Positions 31,101-31,430 are shown, counted from the stretch's first letter. The stretch: 31,430 nucleotides of DNA from Candidatus Thorarchaeota archaeon (GCA_029855925.1 JAGSHP010000001.1:1-31430), one strand, 5' to 3'. The notes: a model not told the origin generated them from the sequence alone. Made by a program: numbers and translations.

Positions 31101-31430
31101 AGCTCACCACTGCAAAGAATATAGGGTTCAGCAGGTCGGTGCTGGATATTGATCCGGTTGTGTTGTGCGACTATGCATCACCAAGTGCACAGATAGAGTT
31201 CGGCGGTGGATGGTACCGTGTGACCAATTACAATGAGACCACCAGTCCCGGATATCTGAGCGGGTTCACGGAGAACATGCTCCAGTACTTCACGACAAAG
31301 TTCTATCAGCACTACTTCACCGTGGTGGATGTTCCGCGTGCCGGTCTTTACAAGATTCAGTTCATCTCCAACAACAATACTGGACGACTGGTCTACATCG
31401 ATGGTGCAGAAGTGACACCTGTCAATAACA
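1028..31430 (+). CDS. Giant secreted multidomain surface protein, >10,134 residues, 3' end outside window
   Basis: The frame opens at ATG 1028 behind a strong ribosome site and has no in-frame stop to the window end. I read every line in this frame and found sensible protein throughout. Domains in order: signal peptide (1-30); toroid-like helical domain (about 45-370); two-helix membrane hairpin (419-453); unrecognised lysine-rich helical region (about 555-1815); amidotransferase/ThuA-like segment (about 2066-2173); jelly-roll-like domains; twelve Ig-like domains (4069-5478); PA14-like, jelly-roll, H-type-lectin-like and 101-111-residue beta repeats; a final PA14-like domain cut by the edge. 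N-x-S/T sequons are common in the beta part. The whole looks like a surface-anchored fibre or adhesin with many potential glycan-binding modules. That role is inferred from architecture; no single domain proves it. The long extracellular part is Asp-rich and poor in Cys, as expected outside the cell. The gene has no close neighbour downstream in view. Confidence 0.93.
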   Translation, partial: MQFKAHRVNRVLLFFTLMLCLSTMIHVASATETPVETLSLPEYIYSCYDGSTGFSDTPQGSVSFSSTYDAVKLLMDETDRSDWPVGMSGVLRTIGDAYIALQSPERGGFHSFNSASPDFKTTALVLETLRLLGRIDEVDVGMVRRYLWSSFRGSLTLERWTTEGDIDMKYWALRTAVAIDDIRVLGLGRISLDYVLSPDKNRADYPEGDPYMFWGERYLGRSGFGDAFNDMKFTTRLRAIESIHMMISDKKEAPTLMRLLIDVDSFVSEVREKFDIERYMFTTDNGDTDYVFTARVFKVLADIGRVADLYSSDGLGGQSFTRSLIDIDSRLDGFRNGVSLSETPSLSRMTSLRQIRASLDTIINPTVVYFEPVFGNSDTGISDWEPHTGFYFGEETVNMLRNSLKFSHDNIDDQHVSMFSMVVILSVIMVVGIIGDKRVGIVLTVLVLLLFIGQEIYGIESVIQYASSFVSGMIPQSHALDPLAMRGMLEIGTRYVETVFTPPDEDASMDYSMQEIEMGPKLQGTNNQFTPALSLGPFKSWASRSIARIKSYIIPQLSSDLRMVFENNEVAQKDIVSFRNIELLKNAVSSEEENMNLFGNEVKVPKNFAKFYKNLESGSLTADDFKSIEMKGHILTAVSIALVCFLGISPHEAKNLVGTLSDVVLSVRNSVSKIFAKFEKNGILGKKETLLSITVNDLFKKDVDSFAKELLEPAIDDMRSKGYDINGLENKIDELLEKVKESDSKIRLYEVLESILRILENRDRDNDYSNVANPLENLYSVILANKDAAKYKAVTGSPEFLASITQLLAKPTDMKTLLHKISSTFGRRVLLEFGKGRNELVMTKKMAEVVRRIGLLNWLSKFDIDKYSEKKGYCYGANIGNGQVVDVIQLFNLAITELGYPPEYAMGDVMGLAGNLAHLSPEFPSNSDRGIVAVCINSNGRFVYRNNEAVFKKLRSENGHQFQAEWNGKRLFIVAVTERDDNGGARYKGVFGLPQKIADRLGVGIETKNELSDMRAIKILEEKTNDRGEPIFFINENSLQELQQELSKGDDIFRVLKKFGLTEIELKLGPDGSQTIIGKKNRNGVPVTMSGSVDKNVVIPYIEMALEFALELLKYEPTYIEFTDNGNGLLTAQGSARTSLSNSMIKITEDFSKVFSRGPRHGTIRLTETLSSDMSIWRTDSRQNEQTGGSSSDTQTPYQQIDEFRSSLIEECKERFLGGKDIESGVLRIRIDDITFAKDGTISFGKSSKTGKYVGPNIKALMDLLTAKDDSSSHSDIENGGTLRAELFLFHDPNENTDKAFLLVSLKVNNEYEPIIFDDIATILKSQTPILYKNGKIAESLKALSAEGDYGNAVASAYEIDEILTNLKTITEGSNNNIVDMITKIENKINTIRQKINNAFREHVIAKLNDGVLENSDVVHAVHNHLDTLFNSVIAGRAMAKTVMAYIKGIGEERKGANVNIVADAIAHIVARKVVFMDAVDNGLLKRGSPYEQWVSTDGKLVLYRQMKSAIAQSTHNYGRATDVEAFLIKTNINVSKLSKTKAASKGNYVIEGICPVGVMVKDHIESSSYLGPERVSKMSDVGGYYGVYQRLIIAYRLNKIKDGVQEHHIVTAKMGGIGWVETLEMLSMLYSMYEIANIMKKNSAKAFIKTQIDFLLPPDANNDYAVALKGAMDEFHEISNAMKKILKMFDTPNLNTLKLPISRLLLNWMLLTLCIPYKTDPGPRISDVNHANIVSLLNWYKNMFVLDPSIMMDNTKMILSSFAPLGIQGEVEQYIAGWLKALIHDDSVSMALKQDVLNELTYDIIGSGRLADDWPYPPFQIGEWRFINEEKDAWYNLCDPQDITTGVDFGSVPLSQEVHITEEMKIDSIRLYVTMPWTDNVAAFPFRISVSDGKTVASGRTDVWKDGVVTLSLDRQIHVNDGDTVTITLVAQETMGRVWLTHRGLLSRAQDKMAGRFMGDGNELEGTVMYVALHDAMKSSVIGWQKTGIRFESDIDVDTSVLIGDGQNYLDAYFTSNPQDKMPRMWIVATAFNTTTNSTSVEMFNYEFTESRIYSEIPDKSYQNVPVYIYGDGLDSFFVELGLRITDQTNVKYITDNDLIDIVFSRKKGLVVVTTDTVPAKVMLAASSGKTYLREWLEDGNQIVSAGVLPFSNVINNGQKLDTFDFLYGNEISSSGASRITEALITGHSASVTQAQAAIYQNPAGTNNTYTMELGGEVTDDYIELSGNAIDNDGSMTFVFGIAAADCNSTPKRYQTFDITFDGHTIFDRFTLDQLRTANHNLGSSGVFYGNNARLYVQHVGNIEQIDGTVDCDFLMYLTVDGSWFFKGPHTIGIHDRDDNRNPSMQTIRVLELGNIMEYERLNRRETFERVLARYQGVPEIGAGVFAVTGMDMVVKSNEELRSSFTLSNTIGLDPVESIYAIDLSAVSPFKVYGVDLTGKFGEATVRVGGGYFTMIDIVPYSINNWDTIAKLQYVLTGVVGDWTWQHSTLTTDGFGLYVNGQTFEGMTHMVDTVDTKARVHQALVPNRDLKNDGSYANSFDTVSNVSAVNATLEWTNGAVLVNGSAAGASGQFSMTVTGADMTDDYLFVSAYMVNCSLSVNSTVGNIGNVRSNGISMFKLSTGTHTNISFVATSDGDGALFKLYWMSSSKTPFLMSDQQVVVEDFYSVDNLVASGFESDIVTASGGLLTFAHDGLGNDVDSVYFDTEPIHDPRLILEIRHMVNETVQDMVISVVLHSEQRCSGFNQTIVLNPKTSMNTERHHVTLTTIRSIELRLSSPAVSSNMAWIIDWLELSVDSDIALTMDDPMYVSSIGDVVYEIAGDELNIYTNSTTTVEVFIPDVFVNTASYPYMHVKHSNNMTSANITLCTTDGNFSYTLSDTGLDMFNLTTLEVDITSIAVRVTSDGANRTLSLDAIVFSDIATTLNQRNKVTVFYQTDTGLSTIVLDDHLMSWDVGLLTIGNDTWVGSRTETSIVEWTWDVMIVRQDILDTDASVTVMFFNDGLIDFFIDTDSYGVIMNHQYTATKYSDSFGVVNNTVVSDIIRTPTFAAMYGSGVGPAVTALDGERVTASVPMSRFSIDMNANDSAVLIPFVQERFETIAGVEIDPNFVVSITDVSKGGLLSGWTGIIDSQDVAYWDGRFSEVYALHETFSGSSKWIIDNEGQTMDTKTALEKMTAESIDGKMILTLNANESTTETVVMKYNFLDIPVKNYPFFRIVASGDENLTLTVKINITGESVLYDVCTITPTEKNEETIKNIYYILDSAGRPDAVIQGVEIWIEEVSPSKICNKTVMLDEVDIYAISGFEAIIIPNYTNENSVAKSNGAMLTLSADKEKRMRLRRIMEPRIDTTMNRIFQWREYVGYESTINIVVTNSSSSSYVIDEDNTNWAVVTDDVSEILEIAELNITHVSGANTEGESHIDWIRVMKPYTSLYMWEGFDDGSWTPTGGFTLSAFSMPAPSPDNEINEPWTGSVSGQSVERWSSYDADPGSFSNGGHLSIHDATHYEWTQWYIADVTRDHGYTSQHTNINNEQDCGIDDGYKAAQAVGPIATNEYVTAFKVYIKAWEDPLFIGKNVRWRVYSGTETTPNYNSILRSGSFDASTSAFGWYTISFSAIYGSNSYLWISVMGNKYLDHGGGLSNDEHPTADQYVYSRVYWKYDSTSDSSPGGKRYLSGIGSDWYDFAVQYRKYTKYSGSSVYNYGITINWHDSSGNHQQQLSTDGTKVTHSASTDDVWVTAVSSITNINPSRVVSYYKRPTASTSAYFSADPDTEVTTWEFPKDFVLTNYGDHDNTNDGKFRFNKDSSWSYSSISPTGPSVTIVGNQVTVTNVVYGTAYTLTFTQSNTALTITPKRTDSGGNVLEDGPDDVPYLGYSRSTTSAGAGNNGIFYVYGYVWDMIDGHSATLEFSETSSSGLSTYTSSNRQMTYPVDSGLYYRVCWASDSGLKRFCEAEGHYIREPALDTDLSHNPSYDSSQQSNSEHVEVRLDYMYGSSDITMHYRVGGGSWQTTVESGVTHGPTGEQNYAHFTFDDFLGVSDEEKTIEFYFTTNAWGGPHTFDNGGNYWSFYLEDSDTDGPSITSVWPSDHGTVMDNSANVRYGGVYGDGEIKVYATITDPSGIEHAEVHWTYQAGGSGTVSPMEHSGDLYWAWVPIYYVDNPEFSDYLKFNITAYDNDASISSSSETRSHIRVQDDDYLAPTASGLDSGTFIVSQSISDSGICTDYNTGNSGISTSFSNVTWYWTDAPETVYEADTFSITPNMNNGYDWSYTISSSHWTEADEGRQITITLNVVDDDDDRGAIDRMAGSYSCQWTMNDDDTTAPVIEATATSPTMDDSVVQDFVLYAKISDAGPDGVNVVKFKYDIGGTTYGSFRTASDNNGTWWWYNIPYSEWSAEVQNDPSGKTVYFCVYAQDGDNSPLSVQQNDIVGNQVKDNDAQGPSISLVSPIEGSFKYDAEWQTSGIEVCVTISDSSPLDSNSIEFQYREQGYSWGASWYGYTSSGSGKYYFTIPDSWLDAHINSIVEWRVHASDADNSPTSSTSATFSFHADDDDTVIAFSELGLNNPSTMYSDKSYTIRIKITEGSGIDAQWVEWWFTGEAHHEENMTLESQNGNEYIYKFTIAAPGDSRENTFFEWTVHARDTDNDRGDIDKTYQTSHRDNIPIADDDADTPDIYNTVTSGDILDNNTGSYILRVYVNDESPVNVTVWYRYGSGSWYGPFNITDSKVAVNSTASYFTYYIARTGGWLDHIGEMIYWNVTVWDKDNSPLKTEINSMQAGTPTDDDTSAPSLTGEDPSNGASITDGYIVTQTQEKMRVEFRLTDRLSDVSWVKYKWSFNDGPWSDWLDATRWYNPDKTDWWYFDIDSDLLLDNTGKTFRYYLWASNGDNDRPNDAEEYLESYPNNYHWFMIRDDDISEPDLTHVQPSAPVSNTDFTLSFTITDTDGENGESGVSEVVLYYRYNNNASSWMTTTAYSKNGDVYRFTLNLGDDWEAYGIEYLVYVKNGDTDRGLANDAEYGYKTATGSYLSLSNAEGSGWKLAVLDDDTAAPVISDIDTSGVNDGGQWCFNVTLSDMSGIHTAYVSVDGNINQTLILWDSSVDADYFSVDNYYFYVILDPLPLNGYHTIEVFALDDDGVVSSDKLWNSQSVTFLSTDDDIKAPDVKVWIPDAEYDAIATIYANVTDYSGISEITVYFWQGRGVTSASMVLDATYNGTSWRYRYDVSPEQTYWGSMLFAYVYAVDDDYDFSNSSDHSSVITATVYGTIIDSTPPIIDYVTGPVGTVEYSEDNRVWVVAYEPEDASLVSHAYMNYSLNGEWFLVEMGYVNSSLSNGQHYKTFMARLPLRYGATLQYHVICYDNAGNSVTSATYTVESVVDTTQPELLYSQVMYAEPGVNGTLIAKFYEPDIASGLVYVQVNIRLRQSGTWGDLYQTNMTYNSKADTWVFTLPAVSENDEFQYWFSAEDAAGNMFTGENITYVVKDFLEPTIIETGVLNSIEEPNKVAYLRTMFAVETEGVYSLVALRNGAVANMTLWLDGDEIPSGAQVMLSSSVHIVMVRVESADMYAMWGVQVMNMKSEVSINETALAFNLLMPAPPADELRIERVGVLGPMTGNDYYATYSYDDIAIIEGDFENSVDSWEYVNARRLSALGIDGSYALSLCSDTGVEGSASYDYAGNITADALAFYYKFNSNTDYTGLDVSIGYMDGDWLNQTLVINETVTWKQVVIPIRHKEISVVVLSQNTDNTDPYALLIDDVSLVTTELVKTSWSTKMYDDLSPHKLLEVDAGTVTMEYAGYTEFVSQVDTKAVLDVTLVNGVQMDIYSGVVKIASITSSANVPLMVTRGLNVLTVYINATNAKLGFVGMYLRFTNGTQVPVTVLGLNTGLASLTDSESAIIIPLLPELWQVDEQSTTNVTTTANDDTWEIEAEIEVASNDDLTDDIVVFNITEGFDIRVMPVLVSEICTNDTSLMIRYMAELHSASTGESVWVAIDWINASVGNYMTDLTWAAAQQFGTSAGDYDELLSLELWIGDLTGDGAFITDTASVSVLTYFKSRVGHVYETVPRNNGYSSLLSDFDIAMDDFNISSNAFHGYGSALVGGSNGALTIDVSEEPLPEIIRFFCNGTVSVDISISLDGSNYTVNVMDTPAQDSWSTAFTARRETVVGWYEYIIDILSTVKSLAVDNDVMFNEIYIFELTFDSAEASTVVIDSLKLENHREVIVEIPYWDVSMVWETRCLGFHLVGTEGLSSVNQPYYSVDYDGITLETTDRSWYEVTNLFVSNYDTTAVVVQQAYGMGLIITDTYFINNTGYVSLDRNVRKLGSPDLYSNEVMMTFNYDLGKVMQDYYIDSASVPLYDFGGVLLSHASDGIDNTLDVDVVEEDVDSPYFSRSMSTIVDISSYEACNIVSDGDLMRMAPEYNKDSFWAEYSGLNIDNSIAKWLMLSVENVYDYIGYVELYGPSGFLVRHEFNKSGRHTFALSLSENIVAVRIGAESVTLSNILMVDWLTIRERPFVVDLPPTSDLTLRRHYPDFVEDFSDISGWDFEEYNVSSTEYFQCGVNSGMLIFEGYFRESHTDTIELTGLNIDTFKYPNFKMNYQIEQRGLINGQVTFKIHYVKNGVEGVNTYYILTEESTSGDGVVTENLNVTTDGGWVTSIEIAAEGYNGADGAYKVWIDDIVIVEDTLEYYYVFRSPFFSDSFTSVSDWNNADGTGSVTSYLNNDGIKFTSTSTTANFSKDCHLEIRFDSVLEFEIMNGAGTMPDRIWVAFDLHNTTRVDVMEVTSPSATYYRMDLENFTSLEVDKVVFGLEGSGDVLALDYIRISEAYSAHVSCRHIGGWTSTANRLMSDGESVTIEASVGSWSANFMFPEALPSSVYSTLRIEYTLDHSSDGPEIRLRGLNGGDTYDHLSMDEIYEDDWISPFIADGEKHTLYLDVAERFPGNALYRIEIRDTSSEMYNLTIHSINLLEKQDDIARVGSSGWTSAAFMTEDALRLQTIADIQGSYGLQFNISVHGSFAEAIRVEYSSVINADIDAYLYVTTNNTKYEYNIPLSACRTTQIISIANVTDEILDVGITMNYTCSNDEYLWLDIYDLKILSTPLISYDRFESFSAGTATFTDIIETLYHIQTLINEDVVDQTTGTDVGTHSDFTNLQNAITLLDTMTEGLTGTWGFDGEFNVSSYLEVLGAVVEMSTYWHLDEADSGDAGPYIDVADSYNIVFGDLLTSGVLLIQTLGDGETLNITEHDDGTPLSELYTAVVDYHSWTGLISGTITDVQTDDANYMTLTEEDAGVAAVNGEHGYDTSNDNHLPADVGVETLPNNANDGNIVTVMTIAEYNSGEAGNLQFETIKITNVGTDWVDVNFANTYVSPVVIATLEIGAGHDPAVTAVDHRVNAVTSTGCKVKMAIPDHQYGDGSYVNGTIYLFVVEEGSWDVAGLPKIEAGIHTTSTVVANTYDSAGEQVILNSTLWSGVSQAEFFVTVGTENQAATGSKWISAWVNGGSRTTTPTTSSFYISMSSAECTPQDNHPQEDLHYVVIENGIFNYGGMHMQVGRTSDTIDEYTSNNLYTHEFGHTPVWGVNQYLRMDGNNGGWTNWADGPFTSTTIEPYVQEDRWQDSEVAHTTTQVSYILCTMDNYSTSLNGDNYDLDLEYQFNGVDTSTTYANLSIYIGYHNGTEDLNVDYWNGTSWSSLGMVPADIDYQWYNITIKDPDIPIDVLSSDFEIRFDAITNTSDVTHDSWEIGELVIHTWTPAVIDYEMNTKFDWDTTADDTRTYGVVIITVASSSTEAAFIEAWDGATWNRIGTIDSGISSDITYQFDVKNDTVDYILGTNCTIRIIGVDESLDATQDSWDIDLIELHTWTPAVVNYRFDVDFTWNSPVTDAEMSSVCMYFEGNYGNEQLSVYYDNGGGWTNTGEVIPAGLTGWKNITVTGLVTTSTFRIKLVGQSESSDISRDRWDIDYVMLRTSSSITSLTAYDTLTTVYGHWLNQANAQDIGGGYMTVTETENGTQFTDLSDSVDAYLAFTGVVSLFANAQSLDSNYMTLTEEDTGTPATNMEDAVDSNSSDVDSSPDKGIESSFANAQSYDGASMNITEENTGWSPEEGFKTYHGSFEFTNTLGVTTDVSIGAVVNPNHAFIRVYTAGSSTPNTPTEGAVSGYILNSTHIRFERNTAVSGLWVSWFVIECFNNEFTVRARGDIELLSGAMTGSASVSGVQDINRVMVTESHRGSGSSTSDWSDTFAKAYMTDVSTVMVKRASNGTTVNIRYEVVEWRTDFNVYRGTFVKSATTQTVDIGGTVDQSRSWAYATWTAPTDGIQQVQLAYGIISSTQLEFLHYSDNYACDVQWYVIEHPTNLAPTITRYSYNWDPTTSPDNVRTNAIGTAIATDQTFIHMSCTTSGTGTAFRRDFNLPRLVNATSWSETQYNPTTASYDQHETRAAVIELPYSPGSSDNYEINAEYQWNTAHYTEVNEEVCIYVSSHSGTEVLNVEYWDGAGWSTIGTISSTGWSNITAVGLTSSTYTIRVVGGIEANDTSADIWYIDYIGLHTWSDAVVNYEMNVRFDFTDVVTTHDHTNLTIYTDAVQTEPLNISIYNGVGWTNLGQISSAGWNNFTIDSHVASTINITLFGSDENNDATQTSWDIDYVGLYSWTDAVSNHRTEAEFTWSNIDTGASEAYVTIYAEQLSTEMLEAWVYDGAWHYLGNITNAHGWNNFTVTNYFTNPSFKVKIVGATESADPSQDTWQIDYVGLETRVVQRKNYLVNIEWNFDGITNYNEDNEQVCINVLTMGSETLNVEYWDGAGWSLLGTITGIGWNNFTALDLTGSSYKIRLTGTDETKDISQDYWNIDDILLHCWSVRNNYELSLETQWNSVDTSADDIELCIYADTLDTEDIKVDIWYNSSWMTVLTDLVPNSWNNITIKGYIQSSTTKVRFVDGTAAQDEAQGSWNIGSVLLRYTTNSIAAPIQYSAIETPLIGGMWYTPDYNITVVSCNGEVYGKLNATASPITAKWMVNGPVYHGDAIMMRWRYTIDTDPVSSTYQLIIEHDNMNTTLAILPNGFTKGTSNWTLTRVALNNIGITHVNNIYIRAESGVMHIDYICIGHGGVISTGLLQPSDVVGDLSTTSYGFDVSGMDLVEFTYDNINLMVSNDIYLSMNVYLDSNDEHYIVIDGIYRNQTAGTVTYMIPNIVTGWNKLSMNITDIVTTYGQMDLVDRVTIRAIRPSFIVSMHVDWIKVLTHSSKTVMSDYIEIMGLKNTDGIIIYDIADYTQGFTPTGGNTLTAVGVNGETEMSVSMFVGDIDYSDPMPAHQLANYLYDGVPLAVTYWPKSSLKITTNGHDMDLRVETPNMKFTLGDDVNAVLDSVDVIRSYEQVEIRMTGWVDGKQMNRTYVIRDSGEINWTTYLDDTMTLDNFRIDSSYFRIQPDLHYINTFETVNVTAISGVTTSLTSALTEGSNAISIQSSAASGGVRIADGLSLSGDDYWKIRFVVRPTSSDIDMKVQLTLDGSEFAYLLSRDNDTHFEYGEDLVYNERQVIMMDRYSFDTDLTDRTIKAVSVYIGNGHSIIIDDMYMSDMPVSNGPQLLWTVKKASNSSYYSYLDPSVRYTDSDGIVMYSLDSRIGMSVNANCSMQNGDFVTLLNGSLYVGPYADDESHIYAREVTPSSVLDIDEEGSLVYSVDMRNGEDRELTVIFKNNDNSVFKTVIVHSTTGVNDIDNGIMYLNKTPGSIHQVRLSIPTVLFMLNESGDLPDLYSFTTNVTGRVVQVMTKPVSPLLEYFTVSTKLIEEVAGGVDEQGYITNWIASPRDAMDRSLYTSRNAEEFTFIHNLHISQEDMVNMTSSHYLYLNFFTDTDFPDYENHTSTSGETPVYRMADSLSHSGLEYYFELTVERKYTTEWEYLDGKWGNTITDDYYFSIVQKEVHEGWVQSSKVIASWTMSTSEVQQKWMFWEYDLTHGRLQYSFVDDDGTPTSKPVTKTFIQYHELNTLTSISILKLTNNASFYLDDVSVMTQNGTKMMFHDDFSYGSVAEMATHGGWVCSGEYNAELTTAKNIGFSRSVLDIDPVVLCDYASPSAQIEFGGGWYRVTNYNETTSPGYLSGFTENMLQYFTTKFYQHYFTVVDVPRAGLYKIQFISNNNTGRLVYIDGAEVTPVNN
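1160..2130 (+). other. Alpha/alpha-toroid-like domain (prenyltransferase/squalene-cyclase repeat style)
   Basis: Residues about 45-368 are helical, with spaced units resembling prenyltransferase/squalene-oxidase repeats. The clearest unit begins L-Q-S-P-E-R-G-G-F (GGF at residues 107-109), then S-P-D-F-K-T-T-A-L-V-L-E-T-L and L-G-R-I-D. Weaker units follow around D-I-D-M-K-Y-W-A-L-R-T-A, N-D-M-K-F-T-T-R-L-R-A-I and D-T-D-Y-V-F-T-A-R-V-F. In the enzymes such repeats form a barrel of paired helices; related non-enzymatic copies occur in secreted proteins. I see no DxDD or zinc-site pattern that would argue for catalysis, so a structural or binding role is more likely. Confidence 0.55.
2282..2386 (+). 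other. Two-helix membrane hairpin
   Basis: Residues 419-435 (F-S-M-V-V-I-L-S-V-I-M-V-V-G-I-I-G) and 439-453 (V-G-I-V-L-T-V-L-V-L-L-L-F-I-G) are two hydrophobic helices joined by D-K-R. The basic loop suggests it faces the cytoplasm, so both flanks would be outside if the signal peptide is cleaved. This would anchor the protein close to its N-terminus and leave the rest extending outward. Each helix is slightly short for a full span. Confidence 0.7.
2690..6470 (+). other. Unrecognised AT-rich, lysine-rich helical region
   Basis: Residues about 555-1815 differ from the rest of the protein: rich in Lys, Glu, Ile and Asn, mostly helical, with likely coiled-coil stretches (for example residues about 1370-1410, around I-E-N-K-I-N-T-I-R-Q-K-I). 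The DNA is markedly more A+T-rich: 17 of 60 bases are G or C at 5101-5160 against 30 of 60 at 15001-15060. Two mixed alpha/beta segments near 3830-4400 and 4690-5000 share a D-G-containing strand pattern and may be diverged copies of one fold. A hydrophobic stretch at 2927-2971 and one at 6140-6175 could be membrane-associated but are short. I recognise no family here. Function unknown. Confidence 0.6.
6476..7222 (+). other. First jelly-roll-like beta region
   Basis: From about residue 1817 the protein switches from helical to beta-rich. I-D-S-I-R-L-Y-V, F-R-I-S-V-S-D-G and T-V-T-I-T-L-V-A are regular alternating strands of a sandwich domain. A second beta segment around V-N-T-S/T-containing sequence (7120-7150) leads into the amidotransferase-like segment. 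Similarity is at the fold-pattern level only. Confidence 0.45.
7223..7546 (+). other. Glutamine-amidotransferase/ThuA-like segment
   Basis: Residues about 2066-2173 read V-P-V-Y-I-Y-G-D-G, then a helix, V-K-Y-I-T-D-N-D-L-I-D, a core strand G-L-V-V-V-T-T-D-T-V-P-A, a helix with L-R-E-W-L-E-D-G and I-V-S-A-G-V-L-P-F. This order resembles the Rossmann-like core of type 1 amidotransferase/ThuA domains found in membrane proteins. The nucleophile-elbow Cys of active amidotransferases is absent, so it is probably non-catalytic. A later stretch with G-G-G-Y-F-T-M-I-D (8370-8460) looks like the last strand and helix of such a domain, so a beta domain may be inserted between the halves. Confidence 0.45.
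7640..11340 (+). other. Jelly-roll-like domain series A
   Basis: Residues about 2205-3438 are beta-rich domains of roughly 110-160 residues. Several end in a strand of the form hydrophobic-hydrophobic-I/L-D-W/E/A-hydrophobic: W-I-I-D-W-L-E-L (9386-9409), L-S-L-D-A-I-V-F (about 9758-9781), V-M-L-D-E-V-D-I (10901-10924) and S-H-I-D-W-I-R-V (11279-11302). Starts often read D-F-Y-S or E-T-F-S-G followed by a Trp or aromatic, as in carbohydrate-binding jelly-rolls (for example 9019 and 10477). Sequons N-x-S/T cluster at 8660-8900. Family assignment would need structure prediction. Confidence 0.5.
11341..13231 (+). other. Aromatic-rich beta region of unknown family
   Basis: Residues about 3439-4068 are very rich in Tyr, Trp, Ser and His. 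A first sandwich-like block (11400-12000) contains W-Y-I-A-D-V-T-R-D and Y-L-W-I-S-V-M-G. A second (12000-12600) ends in A-L-T-I-T-P-K-R. A third (12601-13231) contains M-H-Y-R-V-G-G-G-S-W-Q-T-T and looks like a forerunner of the Ig-like array. It is plausibly a binding region, but I recognise no named family. Confidence 0.4.
13232..17461 (+). repeat. Twelve tandem Ig-like domains with acidic DDD linkers
   Basis: Residues 4069-5478 are twelve diverged units of about 90-130 residues. Approximate starts: 13232, 13592, 13961, 14312, 14657, 15005, 15356, 15740, 16136, 16469, 16799 and 17132. Most open with a linker such as D-D-D-T-x-A-P-x-I, continue with a strand like V-x-F-x-I-T-D and a central aromatic strand V-x-Y-x-Y-x-x-G-x-W, and close with I-x-Y-x-V-x-A-x-D-x-D-N-S-P. 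This is the layout of bacterial and archaeal Ig/FN3-like surface domains. The last two linkers lose the acidic run (I-D-S-T-P-P and D-T-T-Q-P). Such arrays usually serve as stalks. Confidence 0.75.
17462..17878 (+). other. PA14-like beta domain
   Basis: Residues about 5479-5617 contain F-A-V-E-T-E-G-V-Y-S-L-V-A-L-R-N-G and N-M-T-L-W-L-D-G-D-E, the pattern of PA14-type domains, in which a G-x-Y strand precedes a hairpin carrying an L-x-I/L-D-G turn. PA14 domains often bind glycans. The same pattern returns at the very end of the window. Confidence 0.45.
17879..18289 (+). other. Carbohydrate-binding-module-like jelly-roll
   Basis: Residues about 5618-5754 begin I-I-E-G-D-F-E-N-S-V-D-S-W-E-Y and end A-L-L-I-D-D-V-S-L-V. 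A 'GDFE...W' opening and a closing 'IDDVSL' strand are the typical ends of CBM4/9-like jelly-rolls. Spacing and strand order between them fit. Ligand unknown. Confidence 0.55.
18290..20590 (+). other. Jelly-roll-like domain series B
   Basis: Residues about 5755-6521 are beta-rich domains. Three terminal strands are visible: V-A-I-D-W-I-N-A (18965-18988), V-V-I-D-S-L-K-L (19616-19639) and L-M-V-D-W-L-T-I (19 codons before the series end, 20498-20521). The stretch at 19070-19140 (I-G-D-L-T-G-D-G-A) briefly resembles a dockerin loop but lacks the duplicated calcium motif. No family recognised with confidence. Confidence 0.45.
20591..22290 (+). repeat. Four consecutive jelly-roll-like domains
   Basis: Residues about 6522-7088 hold four domains of roughly 120-155 residues: 20591-21052 (opens V-E-D-F-S-D-I-S-G-W, closes V-W-I-D-D-I-V-I), 21083-21469 (S-D-S-F-T-S-V-S-D-W ... 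L-A-L-D-Y-I-R-I), 21497-21905 (G-G-W-T-S ... I-H-S-I-N-L-L-E) and 21919-22287 (S-S-G-W-T-S-A-A ... L-W-L-D-I-Y-D-L-K-I). The shared opening Trp and closing strand mark them as one diverged family, probably carbohydrate-binding or galactose-binding-like. Confidence 0.55.
22291..22993 (+). other. Linker region with LTE motifs
   Basis: Residues about 7089-7322 are less regular, with helical stretches and three degenerate copies of a short motif ending in L/I/M-T-E: G-T-H-S-D-F-T-N-L-Q ... M-T-E (22424-22486), I-Q-T-L-G-D-G-E-T-L-N-I-T-E (22682-22723) and V-Q-T-D-D-A-N-Y-M-T-L-T-E (22814-22852). The same motif returns three times at 24959-25282. Confidence 0.5.
22994..23893 (+). repeat. Three H-type-lectin-like repeats
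   Basis: Residues about 7323-7622 form three diverged copies. Copy 1 (22994-23293) is clearest: D-W-V-D-V-N-F-A-N-T-Y, P-V-V-I-A, D-P-A-V-T, V-T-S-T-G, Y-L-F-V-V-E-E-G. Copy 2 (23306-23617) keeps the closing D-L-H-Y-V-V-I-E-N-G. Copy 3 (23618-23893) keeps H-E-F-G-H-T-P-V, V-Q-E-D-R-W-Q-D and Q-V-S-Y-I-L. The W-x-x-V-x-F ... P-V-V order fits H-type lectin domains, beta sandwiches that bind GalNAc in animals and have relatives in microbial secreted proteins. Sugar-binding residues cannot be checked here. Confidence 0.5.
23921..24886 (+). repeat. WDIDYVGL beta repeats 1-3
   Basis: Three units start at 23921, 24254 and 24587; the first two are exactly 333 bases (111 residues) each. Pattern: N-Y-x-x-x-x-x-F-x-W, a strand with I-Y, L-N-V-x-Y-W-N/D-G-x-x-W-x-x-L-G, W-x-N-I-T-V, F-x-I-R, then D-x-S/R-W-D-I-D-x-x-x-L-H-T-W-T-P-A-V. 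The closing strand is the same as in the jelly-roll domains elsewhere in the protein. Confidence 0.8.
24887..26338 (+). repeat. LTE motifs followed by four copies of a VIE-ended beta repeat
   Basis: Three LTE motifs (24959-25012, 25085-25138, 25229-25282) are followed by four beta units at about 25294-25584, 25600-25836, 25838-26041 and 26042-26320. The units share an early A-F/S-W-A-Y/T-F-I strand and a closing strand: V-S-W-F-V-I-E, I-R-Y-E-V-V-E, V-Q-W-Y-V-I-E and T-R-A-A-V-I-E. The block sits between repeats 3 and 4 of the WDIDYVGL family. I know no certain name for this repeat. Confidence 0.55.
26339..27844 (+). repeat. WDIDYVGL beta repeats 4-8
   Basis: Five units start at 26339, 26645, 26948, 27254 and 27557 and are 306, 303, 306, 303 and about 288 bases long. 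Units 4 and 7 are very close in the centre (both L-N-V-E-Y-W-D-G-A-G-W-S). Closing strands: W-Y-I-D-Y-I-G-L, W-D-I-D-Y-V-G-L, W-Q-I-D-Y-V-G-L, W-N-I-D-D-I-L-L and W-N-I-G-S-V-L-L. The regular size and shared core show tandem duplication of one sandwich domain. Confidence 0.85.
27845..31307 (+). other. Jelly-roll-like domain series C
   Basis: Residues about 8940-10093 are more beta domains with the same closing strand: M-H-I-D-Y-I-C-I (28255-28278), M-H-V-D-W-I-K-V (28660-28683), I-I-I-D-D-M-Y-M (29666-29689) and F-Y-L-D-D-V-S-V (30968-30991). A segment at 28920-29200 is less regular. The domain starting at 31022 (H-D-D-F-S-Y-G-S) opens like a further jelly-roll. Confidence 0.5.
31308..31430 (+). 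other. PA14-like domain cut by window end
   Basis: The last 41 residues include F-T-V-V-D-V-P-R-A-G-L-Y-K-I-Q-F and G-R-L-V-Y-I-D-G-A-E, matching the G-x-Y strand and I-D-G hairpin seen in the PA14-like domain at 17462. The frame is open at the last base, so the protein continues. Confidence 0.4.
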